From NCBI RefSeq assembly GCF_034702125.1, contig NC_085859.1, positions 5,038,136-5,102,135 on the forward strand: DNA of 64,000 nt, read 5' to 3'. The number at the start of each line of letters is the position of its first letter. Positions within the stretch are counted from its first letter, which is position 1. The position numbers were made by a program, and so were the translations under genes. This document shows positions 34,679 through 47,346 of the stretch, piece by piece. The notes under the pieces are model-generated. The model was not told the origin of the DNA. It searched no databases and saw only the letters and a list, made by a program, of their open reading frames with translations. The stretch is from Engraulis encrasicolus. Taxonomy: Eukaryota; Chordata; Actinopteri; Clupeiformes; Engraulidae.

Positions 34679-36153
34679 TTGAGTGAAAAGTTTACATGTA
34701 CATATATTACAGGAAGGCAGTTTTTTGTCACCATCGGAGAACACGTCTCCAACAAGTATGATGTGCCTTTTGGAGTTGCTCAGGGTAGTTGCTTGGGCCC
34801 TCTCCTCTTCTCTCTATATATGTTGCCCCTGGGCTCCATCATCAGAGAGCACAATGTTGATTTTCATAGCTATGCCGATGACACTCAACTATATATCTCT
34901 GTCGAGCCTAGCCAAACCACTGCCATTCATGCCTTGACTAAATGCATGTCTGCCATCACAGATTGGATGAACAGTAACTTCCTAAAATTAAATGAGGATA
35001 AAACTGAAGTGTTGCTCATTGGGCCTAAGGAAAAATGTGCAAAACTCCACTCTAGCCTAGGTGACCTAAGCATACACATTAAAGATAAGGTTACTAGCCT
35101 AGGTGTGGTCATAGACTCGGATTTGAGCTTTGAGCCTCACATCAACAAGATAACAAAATCTGCTTTTTTCCATCTCAGAAATGTTAACAAAGTGCGCGGC
35201 TTGGCCCCCCAACAAGACGCTGAGAAACTTATTCATGCCTTTGTCACCAGTAGGATAGACTACTGCAATGCTCTCTTCTCTGGTCTCCCAAAAAAATTAA
35301 TTGACAAATTGCAACTCATTCAAAATTCTGCGGCAAGAATCCTAACAAGAACCAGAATGAGAGAGCACATCTCTCCTGTCTTGGCACACCTGCACTGGTT
35401 ACCTGTCTCATACAGAATCGACTTTAAGATTCTGCTCACAGTACAGCTCTCAGGTCCACTGATGCCAAGCTGCTAAGGACCCCCACCCCCCCGCAGAAGA
35501 AGATCGGCGACGCCGCGTTTGCCTGCTATGCGCCCAAGAGATGGAACGCCCTCCCCATCGAGATCCGATCAGCCACCTCCGTCGACTCCTTTAAGAAGCA
35601 GCTGAAGACCCACCTCTTCATCCTTGCCAACTCTTAGCTGCCAAGGCGTCATAGCGTCCCAGCTGCCGCAGCGCCCTTACTACTCGCAACCAGCCCTGGC
35701 AGGGGGCTCCCCTAGGTGGCCGCTGGTCTCTGCCTGAGGTTTCTTCCTGACTATAGGGGGTCTTTTTTTCTCAGACTTCACTGAGCTTTTTTTTTTTCCC
35801 CCTTACAAACTATGAATCAAGCGAAAGGGAGTTTTTCCTCACCCCTGATGCCACCGGGGGCCGCACCTGAGCGCCCAATCTCTGTGTGACTATCTATGAC
35901 TTATGATAGGCCCAGCCACTATGGACCTTACACATCTAAGAATCCTGGTCCTATCCTACGTTGACCTTATGACTCTACATTCTCTGTCTATCTCTTCTTC
36001 CTCTGCCTTCCTGCTTTTTCTGCCTCTCCTCTATACCTCTCCTTTTAAATCTATCTCTAAAAATGTTTTTTTTTTCATTTGTTAAGCACTTTGAGTTACA
36101 TGCCTTGTATGACACAGTGCTATACAAATACAATTATTATTATTATTATTATA
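34679..36153 (+). mobile_element. L2/CR1-group LINE, 5'-truncated, with 3' (ATT)n tail
   Basis: The reverse-transcriptase part reads GVAQGSCLGPLLFSLYM, the catalytic box YADDTQLYI, then DWMNSNFLKLNEDKTEVLLI and AHLHWLPVSYRIDFKILL. A deletion plus frameshift near 35445 joins this to a C-terminal segment in another frame (WNALPIEIRSATSVDSFKKQ, stop at 35634-35636). The 3' end has gctatacaaatacaattatt, typical of L2-like tails. Non-functional: the 5' half is absent. Confidence 0.85.
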
Positions 36154-36198
36154 GTATTAGGATTCATTTCTAGACCAGGATAATGATGTGAAGATTTG

Positions 36199-36372
<174 letters not shown>

Positions 36373-38626
36373 CGCGTGACAACCGGTGCCGTACGGCAGT
36401 CTGCACATTGTGCACAGCTGGTGTGTGAATGTGTATGCGTGTATGTCTTTTTTCAAAGCGCTTTGAGTAAACTTCATAGTTGTGATACTGTGCTACATAA
36501 ATACATATTGCAATGTATTGTATTGTAATATGGGTCAGTCATATTTGATTTTTGTTCATGGCCCCTAATATGAATAAGCATCTAATGTAAAGAAGTAACT
36601 ATGTGTACCAATTGTCATGCTTTTACCACAAATTACCAGGTAGTTAATATGGGCTGGCCATATTTGATTTGGCGGCCATCTTGAAAACAATGATTTTTTT
36701 TCCCGCGACGCCTCCAATGCTAATATTAATCAGCATATCAAGGACATGTGTACCGATTTTCATGCTTTTACCACCAAGTGTCAGGTAGATTCATTAATAT
36801 GGGTTGGTCATATTGGATTTGGCGGCCATCTTGAAAACGATGACTTTTTTTGTGACTCCTCCAATGCTAATGTTAATCAGCATATCAAGAAGGATATGTG
36901 GACCGATTTTCATGCTTTTACTACCAAGTCTCAGGTAGATTCATTAATATGGGTCGGTCTTATTGGATTTGGCGGCCATCTTGAAAACGATGAATTTTGC
37001 GCAACGCCTCCAATGCTAAACTTAATCAGCATATCAAGAAGGATATGTGTACCGATTTTCATGCCTTTACTACCAAGTGTTAGGTAGATAGGTAGATTCA
37101 TAAATATGAATTGGCCATATTGGATTTGGCGGCCATCTTGAAAATTAATACATTTTTCATGACGCCTCCAATGCTAATGTTAATCAGCATATCAAGAAGG
37201 TTATGTGTACCGATGTTCATGCTTTTACTACAAAGTGTCAGGTAGATTCATCAATATGGGTCGGCCATATTGGATTTGGCGGCCATCTTGAAAACGATGC
37301 ATTTTTCGCGACGCCTCCAACGCTAACATTAATCAGCATATCAAGAAGGATATGTGTACCGATTTTCATGCTTTTACTCAAAAGTGCACGATCAAATCAC
37401 CCATCCGCTGGACTATAAGCCATGTATAAACGTGTCTTTTTGTATTGATTCTAATACTCAACCGATGGTGGCTGGTCAATGCAAATAATGTTACCGAGAG
37501 GTTACTCTTTCTAGACTGAGAAGCGCGAGCTTAACATGCATTTTCAGCGCGTGGAGTTGTGGTCGTGAAATAGCCCTGGGATACCTGCCATAGCCTACGG
37601 ACACATCCTGGGTTGGGGGAAACTTAAGAGCAGGCCATATTCGTAACGTTTACCTCGCCACATATCCATCATAACGTGGTTTTGCCCGCGATGGTGGAAA
37701 TTATTCGCAAGGCTGCACTTCACTTTGAACTCGCGACTGACTCGCAAGCATAGTGTGTGGGAGCGGAACATCCTACTGTAACAGCCTTCGGGGGCTGAAG
37801 GCAAGCGCATTCATAAAGGACAGGGAAAGCAAAACGGATAGGCGTACTCTTTTACAAAACAACAATATATTAAGTCCTGTGGTTCGGTTATGTCAGCAGT
37901 GTGTGTTTTTTTTTTTTTTCAACTGCTTAAATAGCCTATGTTCAACAATCAATGTCCATCACCATTTAGCTAAATATTTAGACAGCTTGGTTCTCACTGA
38001 ATTTCTGTCGTAAGCGAGGGGCGAGAGAGCGAGAGCTTCACGTGTGTAGCCTACAGACGCGTGTTGCACATCACGCCCCACCACACACACTTCCTACAAC
38101 ACTGATAGAAAATAGCCTATTTGTTGATCACACTGCAAACTTCCATTGTCTACCCTATTAAGAATGCAAAAGGAGTTGGGGCAGAGAGGGAGATAAATTA
38201 ACTTCCGCGATGGTTTAAAATGTAGGTTGTGTTTGTTCTGGAGACTCGCAAATGGTGTTTCACTGTTGCCGCTGGTCGCCGCGTCCAGGCCAGCCGCGTC
38301 CGGCCGCATCTGGCCGCCGCCAATGGCATAGCACCGCTTAGGACAATGACGTGATTCAAACAAAGAATGTGGGCGGGCTGTTGCATTCTGAAAACAAGGG
38401 TTGGACATGGAGGTTTTTTTTAGACCCAACATGGCAAGTCACGCCAAGTCATTGAAAGTTACAACTGTCAAGTCCAAGTCGAGTCCCGAGTCAAAGGCGT
38501 GCAAGTCGAGTCGAGTCGCAAGTCCTTTCTGATCTTGAAATTTCAAGTCGCAAGTCTTCACACTGCTGACTCGAGTCAGACTCGAGTCCAAGTCACTGGA
38601 CTCGAGTCCACATGTCTGCTTGGGCC

Positions 38627-40293
38627 ACTCCGTATAAACTGTCATATTTCCAAGCTTTACATTTTGTTTTGACTTTTAAGGACCTTGCGACATCAACATG
38701 GATGGAGGCCTTGCCTACTGCCTCCACAAATATTTGAATCTTTGTTGCACCTTAAGATGCAGTTAAAGATCACCAGTAGCAAAAGCAATACTTCCGACCA
38801 TGATGTCCACTTGAAACAAATATCCATAGCTAAAAACAAAGTTATTTCCCAATTCAATCAATTATTTGTTGAAGGAACAGGTTTACTGACTTGACAGTCA
38901 AGTAGCATACGGTAGAACAGCCAAGGTAAGACTGCTTAGCTTAGCTAGCAACAGGCCAGCAGCATTAGTGAGCTGTGGGTTATCGTGCAGCCAAACTTTC
39001 AAACGACAGATGACTTGATCAGCCCTCTTAGTTAATTACATATCTGTAACACTCACCTTAACACTTGCAGTCGGGGGGAAGAAAAGCGCCGTTCAATGTT
39101 GTGCGGCCGTGTGTGTCAACATTATTAGCCATGTTTGACGGAGGTCTTCCTGCACCTGTTCGTCCCCCTCGGGGCGCGAACCGGCGACCTCGTCAACTAC
39201 ATCGGTTTGGAAATGGGAGGCACAGTACGATACTGCTGGACTAAAGGACCAGTCCCACAGCCCAACGACATCGACACTGTATGAGGCTTTGGGAAAGAGG
39301 TTTACTGATCAACTCTGCTAGTTAGCTTCCGTTAAACATGCACGGCCCATGGCTACTTTATGCTGCTGTCTTCAAGTCTCTGACGTTTGGTACATAGGTT
39401 TTTGTTGTGATTGCATTTTGAAAGAATGCCTGGTGGCTTCGACTCGTGCTGTTCCGTCGAATCACAGACGGGTCAGAGAGAATACAAGACAATAAAATCT
39501 TACTAGAATCACTGGATGGGTAGTCAAAAGCTGATTGCATGGTCGCTCATATTTCCTTATAACTATTCATTTGCGATCATAGGGGAGCCAAGCTAGTGAG
39601 GCTGGAGGGCTGCTGGCCTTGGAAACAGGACTGTAATACCGTTTCTCGCCACATAGGAGCTCAGTGAAGTGCGGGGTGGGGGTGGGGTGCGCCATTACGA
39701 TTATAGCAATACAGCGTGAACCCAGACAATGCCATGCTGCAAAGTCCATTGCATTGCTTAAAGACTTCAACTATACACAACGAGGGACAACAAACTACAT
39801 TTGGTTGGTCGGCGGAATCAAACAGAATTGATCAAATCTTTAAAAATAAATAATCAATTCATCAATTAATTATGTCCATCCCTAGTTTCTACGAATAGGA
39901 AATAGTCTGGAATAGCCAGTAGCACCACAAGAGTAGAACACAGAGATTTGGATCTGACACGCCGGTAGTCTACGGTAGCTGAACGGCAATGAAGGGAGCC
40001 AGAGTAACTGATAGTGTTTAATCTGTATAGTGTTTAATCTGTATAGTGTTTAATCTGTATTATTCACAGCTACAGTCAACTGAGAACATTAAGAGCCTTA
40101 TCCACAACTACCACAAACAATTTAGAGAGTATTATTTACAGCTACAGTATACCCTCCAACCCCGTAAGCACAATAGGTCTAAGATTTTTTTTTTTTTTTA
40201 AACTAGCAGGCTAATCCTACTTACCAAATTCTGAACCCAAATGACTTTTACTCAATAAATAAATCGGATTTATGGGTTTTGAACAAAAGTGCA
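38627..40293. other. Non-coding stretch, with tRNA-like sequence near 39165-39250 (minus)
   Basis: On the minus strand TAGTCCAGCAG fits a pol III A box and GGTTCGCGCC is one base off a B box, about 50 nt apart. This may be the head of a tRNA-derived SINE. No gene is supported elsewhere in the stretch. Confidence 0.35.
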
Positions 40294-40301
40294 CATAATA
40301 T

Positions 40302-41353
40302 TAGGACTGGGCGGTTAATCGAGTTTTACGGTTTCTCAAGAAGTTTTATGAAATCGATTAATATTTTGACATATCGAATATCTCGAGTTTAGGCTGTAAA
40401 TGCGTAAGATTTCGCCACTCTGATTTCCCTTCTGTGCTGTGGAGCGGTCCTCCCCGCCTCCTCCTTGCGTGTGTTTCCCCAACAGAGCTGGCTCCCCTCC
40501 CCCTGCTCCTCCTCCTCCTCCCCCTCCCCTTGCGTGTAGCGGCATGTGTTTGTGTTGATAAACTCTTTCAACATGGCGGCGCCCACAGAAGAAGCCGAAA
40601 CAGCAGAATTTGTTCCAAAGAAAAGGACGAACGGCTCAATAATATGGCGTTATTTCGGATTTAGAGCCTCTGATGCTCTGATGAGGAGCAGAAAGAGGCA
40701 TTCTGCAGAGAATGCAAGAGACTGCTTTGTCCATTGGTCCGTCCGTTCGTGGGAGCGGTCCGGAGCAACGGGCCTGACTCCTGTCTGACTCTAGTCTAGC
40801 CTTTGATCTCACATGGTTTAAGCATTTTGATCCTTTGTTATATTTTTAATTTTTGTACATTATCTTCCTTAAAATAACAAACAGAACAAAAAATGACATT
40901 GTAATTTCAACATTGAACATCTTTTGGCTAGATAGCCACCGAGCTTTCAAAAAAAAAAAAAAAAGGCAGAGAACCACTGGCATAGATGGACGCATCTGTT
41001 GTCCGCCTGTCGGACTTGTTTTCTTTTGTCTTCTTATCATAAAAATGTTTTGTCTTTATCTTAAAAGTTAAAGAAGCACTTTATAAGAACGGGCTACTCC
41101 TGTGTTTTATGTTTACAATTAAAATAAGCCAATATACTAATTCCTTGGTTTTATGTTAAAAATGGTGCACAAGCACTTTGTTACTAGTAGTACCTACCTC
41201 TAGGCACTTGGGTGCCAACCTGTTTTCACTTAAATAAAAAGAAAAACCTTTGCTGAATTTCGTGGGTTTTTTTTCCCTTGCATAGATATCGTATATCGAG
41301 ATATAGCAGACACTAATCGAGATTATTGTTTTTCTCAATATCGCCCAGCCCTA
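40302..41353 (+). mobile_element. hAT element with BED-finger transposase remnant
   Basis: The ends are taggactgggcggttaatcg / cgcccagcccta. The left target copy CATAATAT (40294-40301) has its partner at 41788-41796, split by the next element. At 40570-40740 a + strand frame reads MAAPTEEAETAEFVPKKRT and IIWRYFGFRASD, the start of a ZBED-type hAT transposase. After a frameshift, CRECKRLL preserves the zinc-finger cysteines. The rest of the transposase is missing. Confidence 0.8.
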
Positions 41354-41355
41354 CA

Positions 41356-41781
41356 TAGTGGTGTCAACAATGATCGATTCGGCGATCCGAATCGATCCGG
41401 GGCATGGACGATCCAGATCCAGATCCAGCAAGTTCCAGAATCAATCCGGCAATTTTTTTAAGTTTCAATTACTCCCATGGATATTTCGGCAGCAAATGAA
41501 TGTTAAATTAAATAAAAACACTTCAAAACATTGCAAGACTACTGTAATACAGACTGATACAGAAAACAGCCAATAAATTGTTGCTCAGTATCTGACTACT
41601 TGTATTTCCTCATCATGGCTGAACATTTGCTTTGCGTTCAGTAGAAATGTAATGCATTGCAATGCATTGTAGAATTGAATCGAATCGGATTGGATCTAAT
41701 AGAATCGAATCGAATCGGATCTACTACCTCCCGAATCGTGATCGAATCGGATCGTGAGGGCAGTGCCGATCCACACCACTA
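41356..41781. mobile_element. Small hAT MITE inserted in the target duplication of the preceding hAT
   Basis: The ends are tagtggtgtcaacaatgatcg / ...ccgatccacaccacta. Flanking 8-mers GCCCTACA (41348-41355) and GTTCTACA (41782-41789) match at 6 of 8. Removing it restores a perfect CATAATAT to the right of the 40302 element. The interior has many aatcgaatcgg-type repeats. Confidence 0.8.
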
Positions 41782-42499
41782 GTTCTACATAATATGTAAG
41801 TATGGTTTTCTAAACTTTAAAGGGGAGTAATGTATATGAGAAAATACCCTCTCTCATATTCCAAACAGTACCTCTTGGGAAAAAAAAACACCAATTACAA
41901 ATGTATTGGTAGAAACAGTTTATATAAAATCCAGTAAATTCAGACATTTGTTTTGTGTTTGTATTAGAATATGTTGCCCTTTGACTTCATAAAATATGCT
42001 GTTCATGAGGCAAAACCAAGAAACACAGTGGAATTGTGGAATGTAATGCAACAGACCTGGCCTGCAATACCTGTTGACTGTTGCTGGGCCTGGGCGTTGG
42101 TCGACTCCATATGCACCACAGATGTGAAACTGTTATTATAAACCATAGTTATGCAACAAAATATAAGATTAGGATGCCCAGCAAAGTTGAAATTTCAAGT
42201 ATTTGATAGTTTCTACAGACCTTTTTTGAGTTTCCAAAGACCAATGTCAACACTGCTATTTTTTTTACCATTAGGCAACATTTCTATATAAAAGTATAAT
42301 ATTGAATTACTTTTCCCAATTTTCTGGCATTGAAATAAAATCTGTAGTGAATGTGCAGTGTCCCAAATGCATTTTGCTCATTAAAGTACAATTTATTTGA
42401 AGAATTTTGACATTTACTCAACTTTGTAAAGGCACTGCTATTATTTTGAGCACAGTTGTATAGGCCTTTTTAATAAATCTCAACATTTTGTGATTTCAG

Positions 42500-42601
42500 T
42501 GTAAAGATGGAGAAGTCAGACTCACCTGCCCCCAGCTGTGTGTCTTACCAATCAATGGATCCACCACAAAACTTCACTGGAGAATTTGAACCCAACCCAA
42601 A
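42500..42601 (+). CDS. Second-type TRIM/NLR N-terminal exon, copy 1
   Basis: The acceptor is tgatttcag, the donor is CCCAAA|gtgagc, and it is 102 nt in symmetric phase 2. It encodes VKMEKSDSPAPSCVSYQSMD and PPQNFTGEFEPNP. The SPAPSCVS-QSMD-P core is the same motif as in the four upstream exons. The next 76 nt in a +1 frame read LHLLDEPLRFKQEHRPPDSR, like the C-terminal half of another repeat, ending at TCAAG|gttcaa in phase 2. The ancestral exon may therefore have been 177 nt and suffered a 1-nt insertion, or a 23-nt micro-exon (42655-42677) may be used. Confidence 0.6.
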
Positions 42602-42898
42602 GTGAGCATAAAGATGATTTGCATTTGTTGGATGAACCTTTACGCTTCAAACAGGAACATAGACCTCCTGACTCAAGGTTCAAAGAGTGTCTTTCATTTC
42701 AGTTAAAATTAAATTCACAAAATCACATTGAATTCTCTTAAGGCAGTGTGTTTGTGCATGTCCTGTTTCACTACAGTATGTGATAGTACGTGATGTGTGT
42801 GATGTATTTGGTCTTCTTGTACGAGTATAAACTGGACAGAAGGCAGTTATATTCATTCTGCGGGACACTGTATAAGGGGTGAATTCCACATTATAGAA

Positions 42899-45800
42899 TT
42901 ACCTCCGCCAGGAGGTTATGTGATCGCCTGATTTGTTTGTTTGTTTGTTTGTTCGTGTGTTCGCACCTGGCCTCTTGCGCCACGTCACAATGGCAAAGTC
43001 ATCAGACCGAATTAGAGCCCTTATAAAGGCTGGACAGGGTGTGATGACGTCACGTCCCAGCGAGTATAAAACGTCCTGCTGCACCTGTCAGAGTGTCATA
43101 AGCAACAAGATGCACGAGGTGAAATCAGCACTGATCACCAACTATGTTTGGAGGGCAGCTTCTCCTGAGCACTGGCTCACTGTCGAATATGCCACGGGTG
43201 TCCTGGCACCTTCGCGGACTGCCACGGGGTGTGCGAGGTGAATTGGACAATTCTCAAGGGACTGTCTTTGCCGCGAGAGCGCTTACACCAACCACTATCA
43301 AAGCCTATAGTCCACAGCGCATGTATTTGGCATACAACCACGGCTGCGCGAGGGAATTGGACAATTCTTAAGGGATTGTCTTTAGACTGCCACATAGTCC
43401 GTGGTTATTTGCTGCACGCGAATTGCAACCAGTGTTTTATCCGTGGTGATTTAGGCTAATTACTGCTTCACAGCGCACTAAGCAGCCTCTGTGAAACGCG
43501 ACGCGGCAAGAATATCACACACACACACACACACACAGGCAAACGCGCGCGCACACACACCCCATCTATTTCCTCCAAGTTTGTGAGACCGACCCAAGGG
43601 AATGACTGTCTTTTGCGCGAATTGCAACTAGTGAATAGTCCGTGGTGATTTGTTGCTTCACAGCACACTGATGACATATAGCATATCAGTAGGCCTACCA
43701 CAAAACATTAGCGTAGCCTACTATGCTGAACTTAATTTCATAACGAACGAACGGTGAAGAGATTTGTAACAGCGCACTGAAGGCATAGCATATCGCCAGC
43801 AACACAAAACATTCCAGCATAATATGCTGAACTCATAGATTGTTATAACTAGCTGTAGGCCAGAGGCGATTCCTCTTTGAGTACAAGGGAGGCGCCGCCT
43901 CCTGTCCAAAATCACGGAGAATAGTATGTAAACTAATGCTTTACACAACTTAATAACATTGCTATTTCAGACCCAGCTCCATAGAAAATGCATGTGCTCA
44001 ACTTAGAGATGAAACCAATCTGTTATAAGATCCCGAGGCTCGCACGAGTTTTTTTCCGCTCATGACAACGCAAGCGAGTCGAGTCTCAATGGACTTAAAT
44101 GGCATGTGGGATTGTACGATTTTTCAATGGCAAAATGCTAAACGGTCATTGGCTATTGCCGTGAATTTTTTTTGATTTTGAGACTGAGCCTCACTGGGAG
44201 TGAATGGAGAAGAGAGAGGAGGGGGAGGGACCGGAGACTGGAGCTCCGACTTGTGATTGGGTGAACCCCGTGTCAGTAGGCTACAGTAGTTGATTTCATT
44301 TCGAAATGCGGATATGTTATTAATTTGACTGAGAAGTTTCGTCGTGGTAACCAGTGGGGAAGCTATTCATTGCGGTGTACTCCAGTTTTGTGTACATATT
44401 CTTGTAAACCTAGTGCCACTAGTGTTGCGAATAAAGTCTTAATAGTGGCATGTCCTTATCCTTTTTAATCTCCCAATTCAAAAGTTGAAGTTGCCTACTT
44501 TTCGTTAGGGCTAGCTTGCAAGAAAGCTAGAGAGCTATGCAAAATGCCAAGCATTGTGGATTAAATTCTGGCGAATTCCAGTCGTCCTTATGAGGAGAAA
44601 ATGAATATCAAGGAGCAGAGCAGAGCACTGCCTAATATTGACTTGGTGAAAAGGGTAGGGAAGAACAACCGTTTCTTTTGAGCTTTCGTGGTGTCTTATC
44701 AACTGGTTAACTGCCAAGTCCCGTGAGTGGCGAGTCCTTGTTTCCTACTGTGTTGGCAATGTCTGGTAAATAATTAAAGATTTTGCGACCTCTAGTGGTA
44801 AGTTAAGCCGTGCACCCAGTAATGAACAAAGACAACGAAGGCAAACTAAATCACATCATTATGTGGCGGAGGTAGGCCTAATGATAATAATAATAATAAT
44901 AAAAACATTTCCCTATGAATAGGCTACAAGGGGGATAATGATTAATGATTAACAAATTTGTTTCAACAAGAGTCCTTTAGTGTGTGAGGCCATATGTGGC
45001 TCAGGACCAATGTAAGATGTGTGTCAAAATCCCCCCCCCCCCCCCTTTATTTTTGCGTTCTGGACATATTGTAATTGAACAGCCTCCCCTGTTTGACAGA
45101 CTACCAGCCGCCACTGCTGTAGGCCTACTTAATTTCAGAATCAACGGTGAAGAGATTCATAACGGCGAACAGTGATTTTCAATAGAAGGAATAGGGAGCA
45201 GGGGATGCCTCTTCAATAGTATTAAGAATATTCTGTCCATTTGTTTTTTGAATGAAAGAGAGCGCGTCAAGCAGGTGAATCCGGCGATGCTCTCAAGGAG
45301 CCAAAGTGTAGCAATGAAATACGAACAAGAATTGTAGGCTATAATAGTTGGACCATTCAAAGTTATTATAGCCTCTGTGAAACGTGAAGTCCAAGCCAAA
45401 GCATCAGACACACGCGCACACCGCTCCCCGCAATAGCTTTCCAAATCCTACCTCATTCTATCCCAATTTTAATGTCTAAAAAAACATAAAGGCCTGTATA
45501 TATTGTAATTCAATAGGTCTACAGCTCATCCACTGATTGATTCATGTACTCCATCATCTGACTCAAAAAAAATGATGGCGAAATTACCGGCAACATTGTC
45601 ACTGCGAGCTCTCTGAGCTCTGCGCTTTTGCAGACGTTGGCAACAAAGGAAAGGGGTCACGTCTTTCAAGCTCGAAGTTAAGTTTTCAACTAGGCCTAGT
45701 TGGTGAACAAACATGGGATGAATGAATGGATCCATGCAAGTCATCTGTTAACAGGCAAATTAAATTGTATGTAATGACTAGAAAATCATATTGACAAGCT

Positions 45801-46335
45801 TACGGTTATGGAATGACGGTGGCATCAGTGAACTCGGCGACGCCCTCTACGAGCCAAAACTTATCCGTAAAACATGCAAATAAACTAACAAGAATTGTAT
45901 AAATAGTTGGACTATTAAAAGATATTAGCCTCTGTGAAATACACTTGACAACCATGTTTTCTCTGGATTTGAGATTTTAAAAGGTAGGCTATGAAAGGCA
46001 TGCTGTCTATCATATGTCTTTTATAAATGTTAAAAATGTGTCAAATAGCAACCTGTGAGCTTCAATAAGCATTTGCAAATCACAATCACTTTGCCAATAG
46101 GCCTACCACAATCACAGGTGAACTAAACAGGCCACAGCTAACCAGAGGAACATGGACTGTAATTATAATGGAGACAGATAGGCTATAATTTGGTTACAAC
46201 TTCACGGATCAATTTTCTGAACAGGTCTACATCTACATGGATGACACCACATCATGACACACATATCTTATGTGTCTAAAAAGGAACTGAACTTCCTTGG
46301 CGGAGGTCTGCGCTCTCTGAGTGCATTTCTAGTTA
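42899..46335. mobile_element. Transposon-derived block bounded by inverted CCGCCA..GGAGGT ends
   Basis: The left end acctccgccaggagg and the right end cttccttggcggaggt are inverted at 13 of 15 positions. The interior shows tandem-like 'gaattggacaattct-aaggga' strings at 43240 and 43351, an AC tract at 43518-43540 and no coding frame. Several older insertions are probably merged here. The superfamily is not assigned. Confidence 0.5.
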
Positions 46336-46570
46336 TTTATAATTTGAATTGAAGGAAATTATCAACTGAAAGAATCACCAATAATCAACTGTGGAATGTG
46401 GTACCTTCTGTGTCAGAAAAATATAGCCATGTCATAGGGCCCAAAAACTAGTGGGAGCAAGAATTTTACTTTACTGATATAATTATCATGGTTCAGCTTT
46501 GATCTGATTGGTCCGGTTCTTTGGTCCAAAATCTACTGCTGTTTAATAGTGATTATATTGTGATTTCAGA

Positions 46571-46600
46571 CTGATGAAGTTGGAACGGTTCCACTCTACT
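46571..46600 (+). pseudogene. Truncated copy of the linker exon
   Basis: Acceptor gtgatttcag and the first 22-30 nt of the exon at 47139 (ACTGATGAAGTTGGAACGGT) are present, then the sequence switches abruptly to intron sequence homologous to 42312. It is a breakpoint scar of the segmental duplication and cannot encode a full exon. Confidence 0.75.
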
Positions 46601-46792
46601 TTTCCCAATTTTCTTGCATTGAAATAACATCTGTAGTGAATGTGCAGTGTCCCAAATGCATTTTTGCTCATTAAAGTACAATTTATTTGAAGACTTTTTA
46701 TTTGTTCAACTTTGTAAAGGCATTGTTATTATTTTGAGCCCAGCTCTATAGGCCTTTCTTTTTTTATGAATGTCAACATTTTGTGATTTCAG

Positions 46793-46894
46793 TGTAAAGA
46801 TGGAGAAGTCAGACTCACCTGCCCCCAGCTGTGTGTCTGACCAATCAATGGATCCACCACGAAACTTCACAGGAGAATTTGAACCCAACCCAAA
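46793..46894 (+). CDS. Second-type TRIM/NLR N-terminal exon, copy 2
   Basis: The acceptor is gatttcag, the donor is CCCAAA|gtgagc, and it is 102 nt in symmetric phase 2. It encodes VKMEKSDSPAPSCVSDQSMD and PPRNFTGEFEPNP. It shares with copy 1 the same 76-nt downstream extension (LHLLDEPLFFKQDHRPPDSR in the +1 frame). The presumed frame change therefore predates the duplication. Confidence 0.62.
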
Positions 46895-47138
46895 GTGAGC
46901 ATAAAGATGATTTGCATTTGTTGGATGAACCTTTATTCTTCAAACAGGACCATAGACCTCCTGACTCAAGGTTCAGAGAGTTTCTTTCATTTCAGTTCAC
47001 ATTAAATTCACAAAATCACATTGAATTCTCTTAAGGCAGTGTGTTCATACATATCCTGTTTCACTACAGTATGTGATAGTATGTGATGGGTGTGCCAAAA
47101 TCTACTGCTGTTTAATAGTGTTTATATTGTGATTTCAG

Positions 47139-47231
47139 ACTGATGAAGTTGGAACGGTTCCTCTCATCTGGACTACACTCAGTGGATTCAGAAGACTTTA
47201 AAAGAGAATCTATTACACCAGCTCATGCCAG
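47139..47231 (+). CDS. Linker exon upstream of RING exon
   Basis: The acceptor is gatttcag, the donor is GCCAG|gtaaat, and it is 93 nt in symmetric phase 2. It encodes LMKLERFLSSGLHSVDSEDF and KRESITPAHA, then the AG of a Ser/Arg codon completed by the next exon. It has no recognised domain. It joins in phase to the RING exon 115 nt downstream, which supports its being coding. Confidence 0.6.
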
Positions 47232-47346
47232 GTAAATTCCATCATTTCCTGATTCACTGAGCTGGGTATGATCATCACAGTTGTCTTGTATTCAAATGAG
47301 GCGTGGAGAGTGAGCCTGAAATTAAGCACTGCTTTTGTCTCTACAG

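Larger units (their letters stand above)
42310..47100. repeat. Direct duplication of an exon-bearing segment (42310-42850 and 46601-47090)
   Basis: The two copies align through intron, splice site, exon and 3' flank. The copies are separated by a transposon-like block (42899-46335) and by a truncated copy of the next exon (46571-46600). The right copy's left edge fuses that truncated exon directly to the intron sequence. Confidence 0.85.

Noticed and set aside
40434..40664. Leu-rich frame resembling a signal peptide
   Set aside because: It overlaps the hAT BED-finger frame and comes from a CTCCTC-rich stretch.
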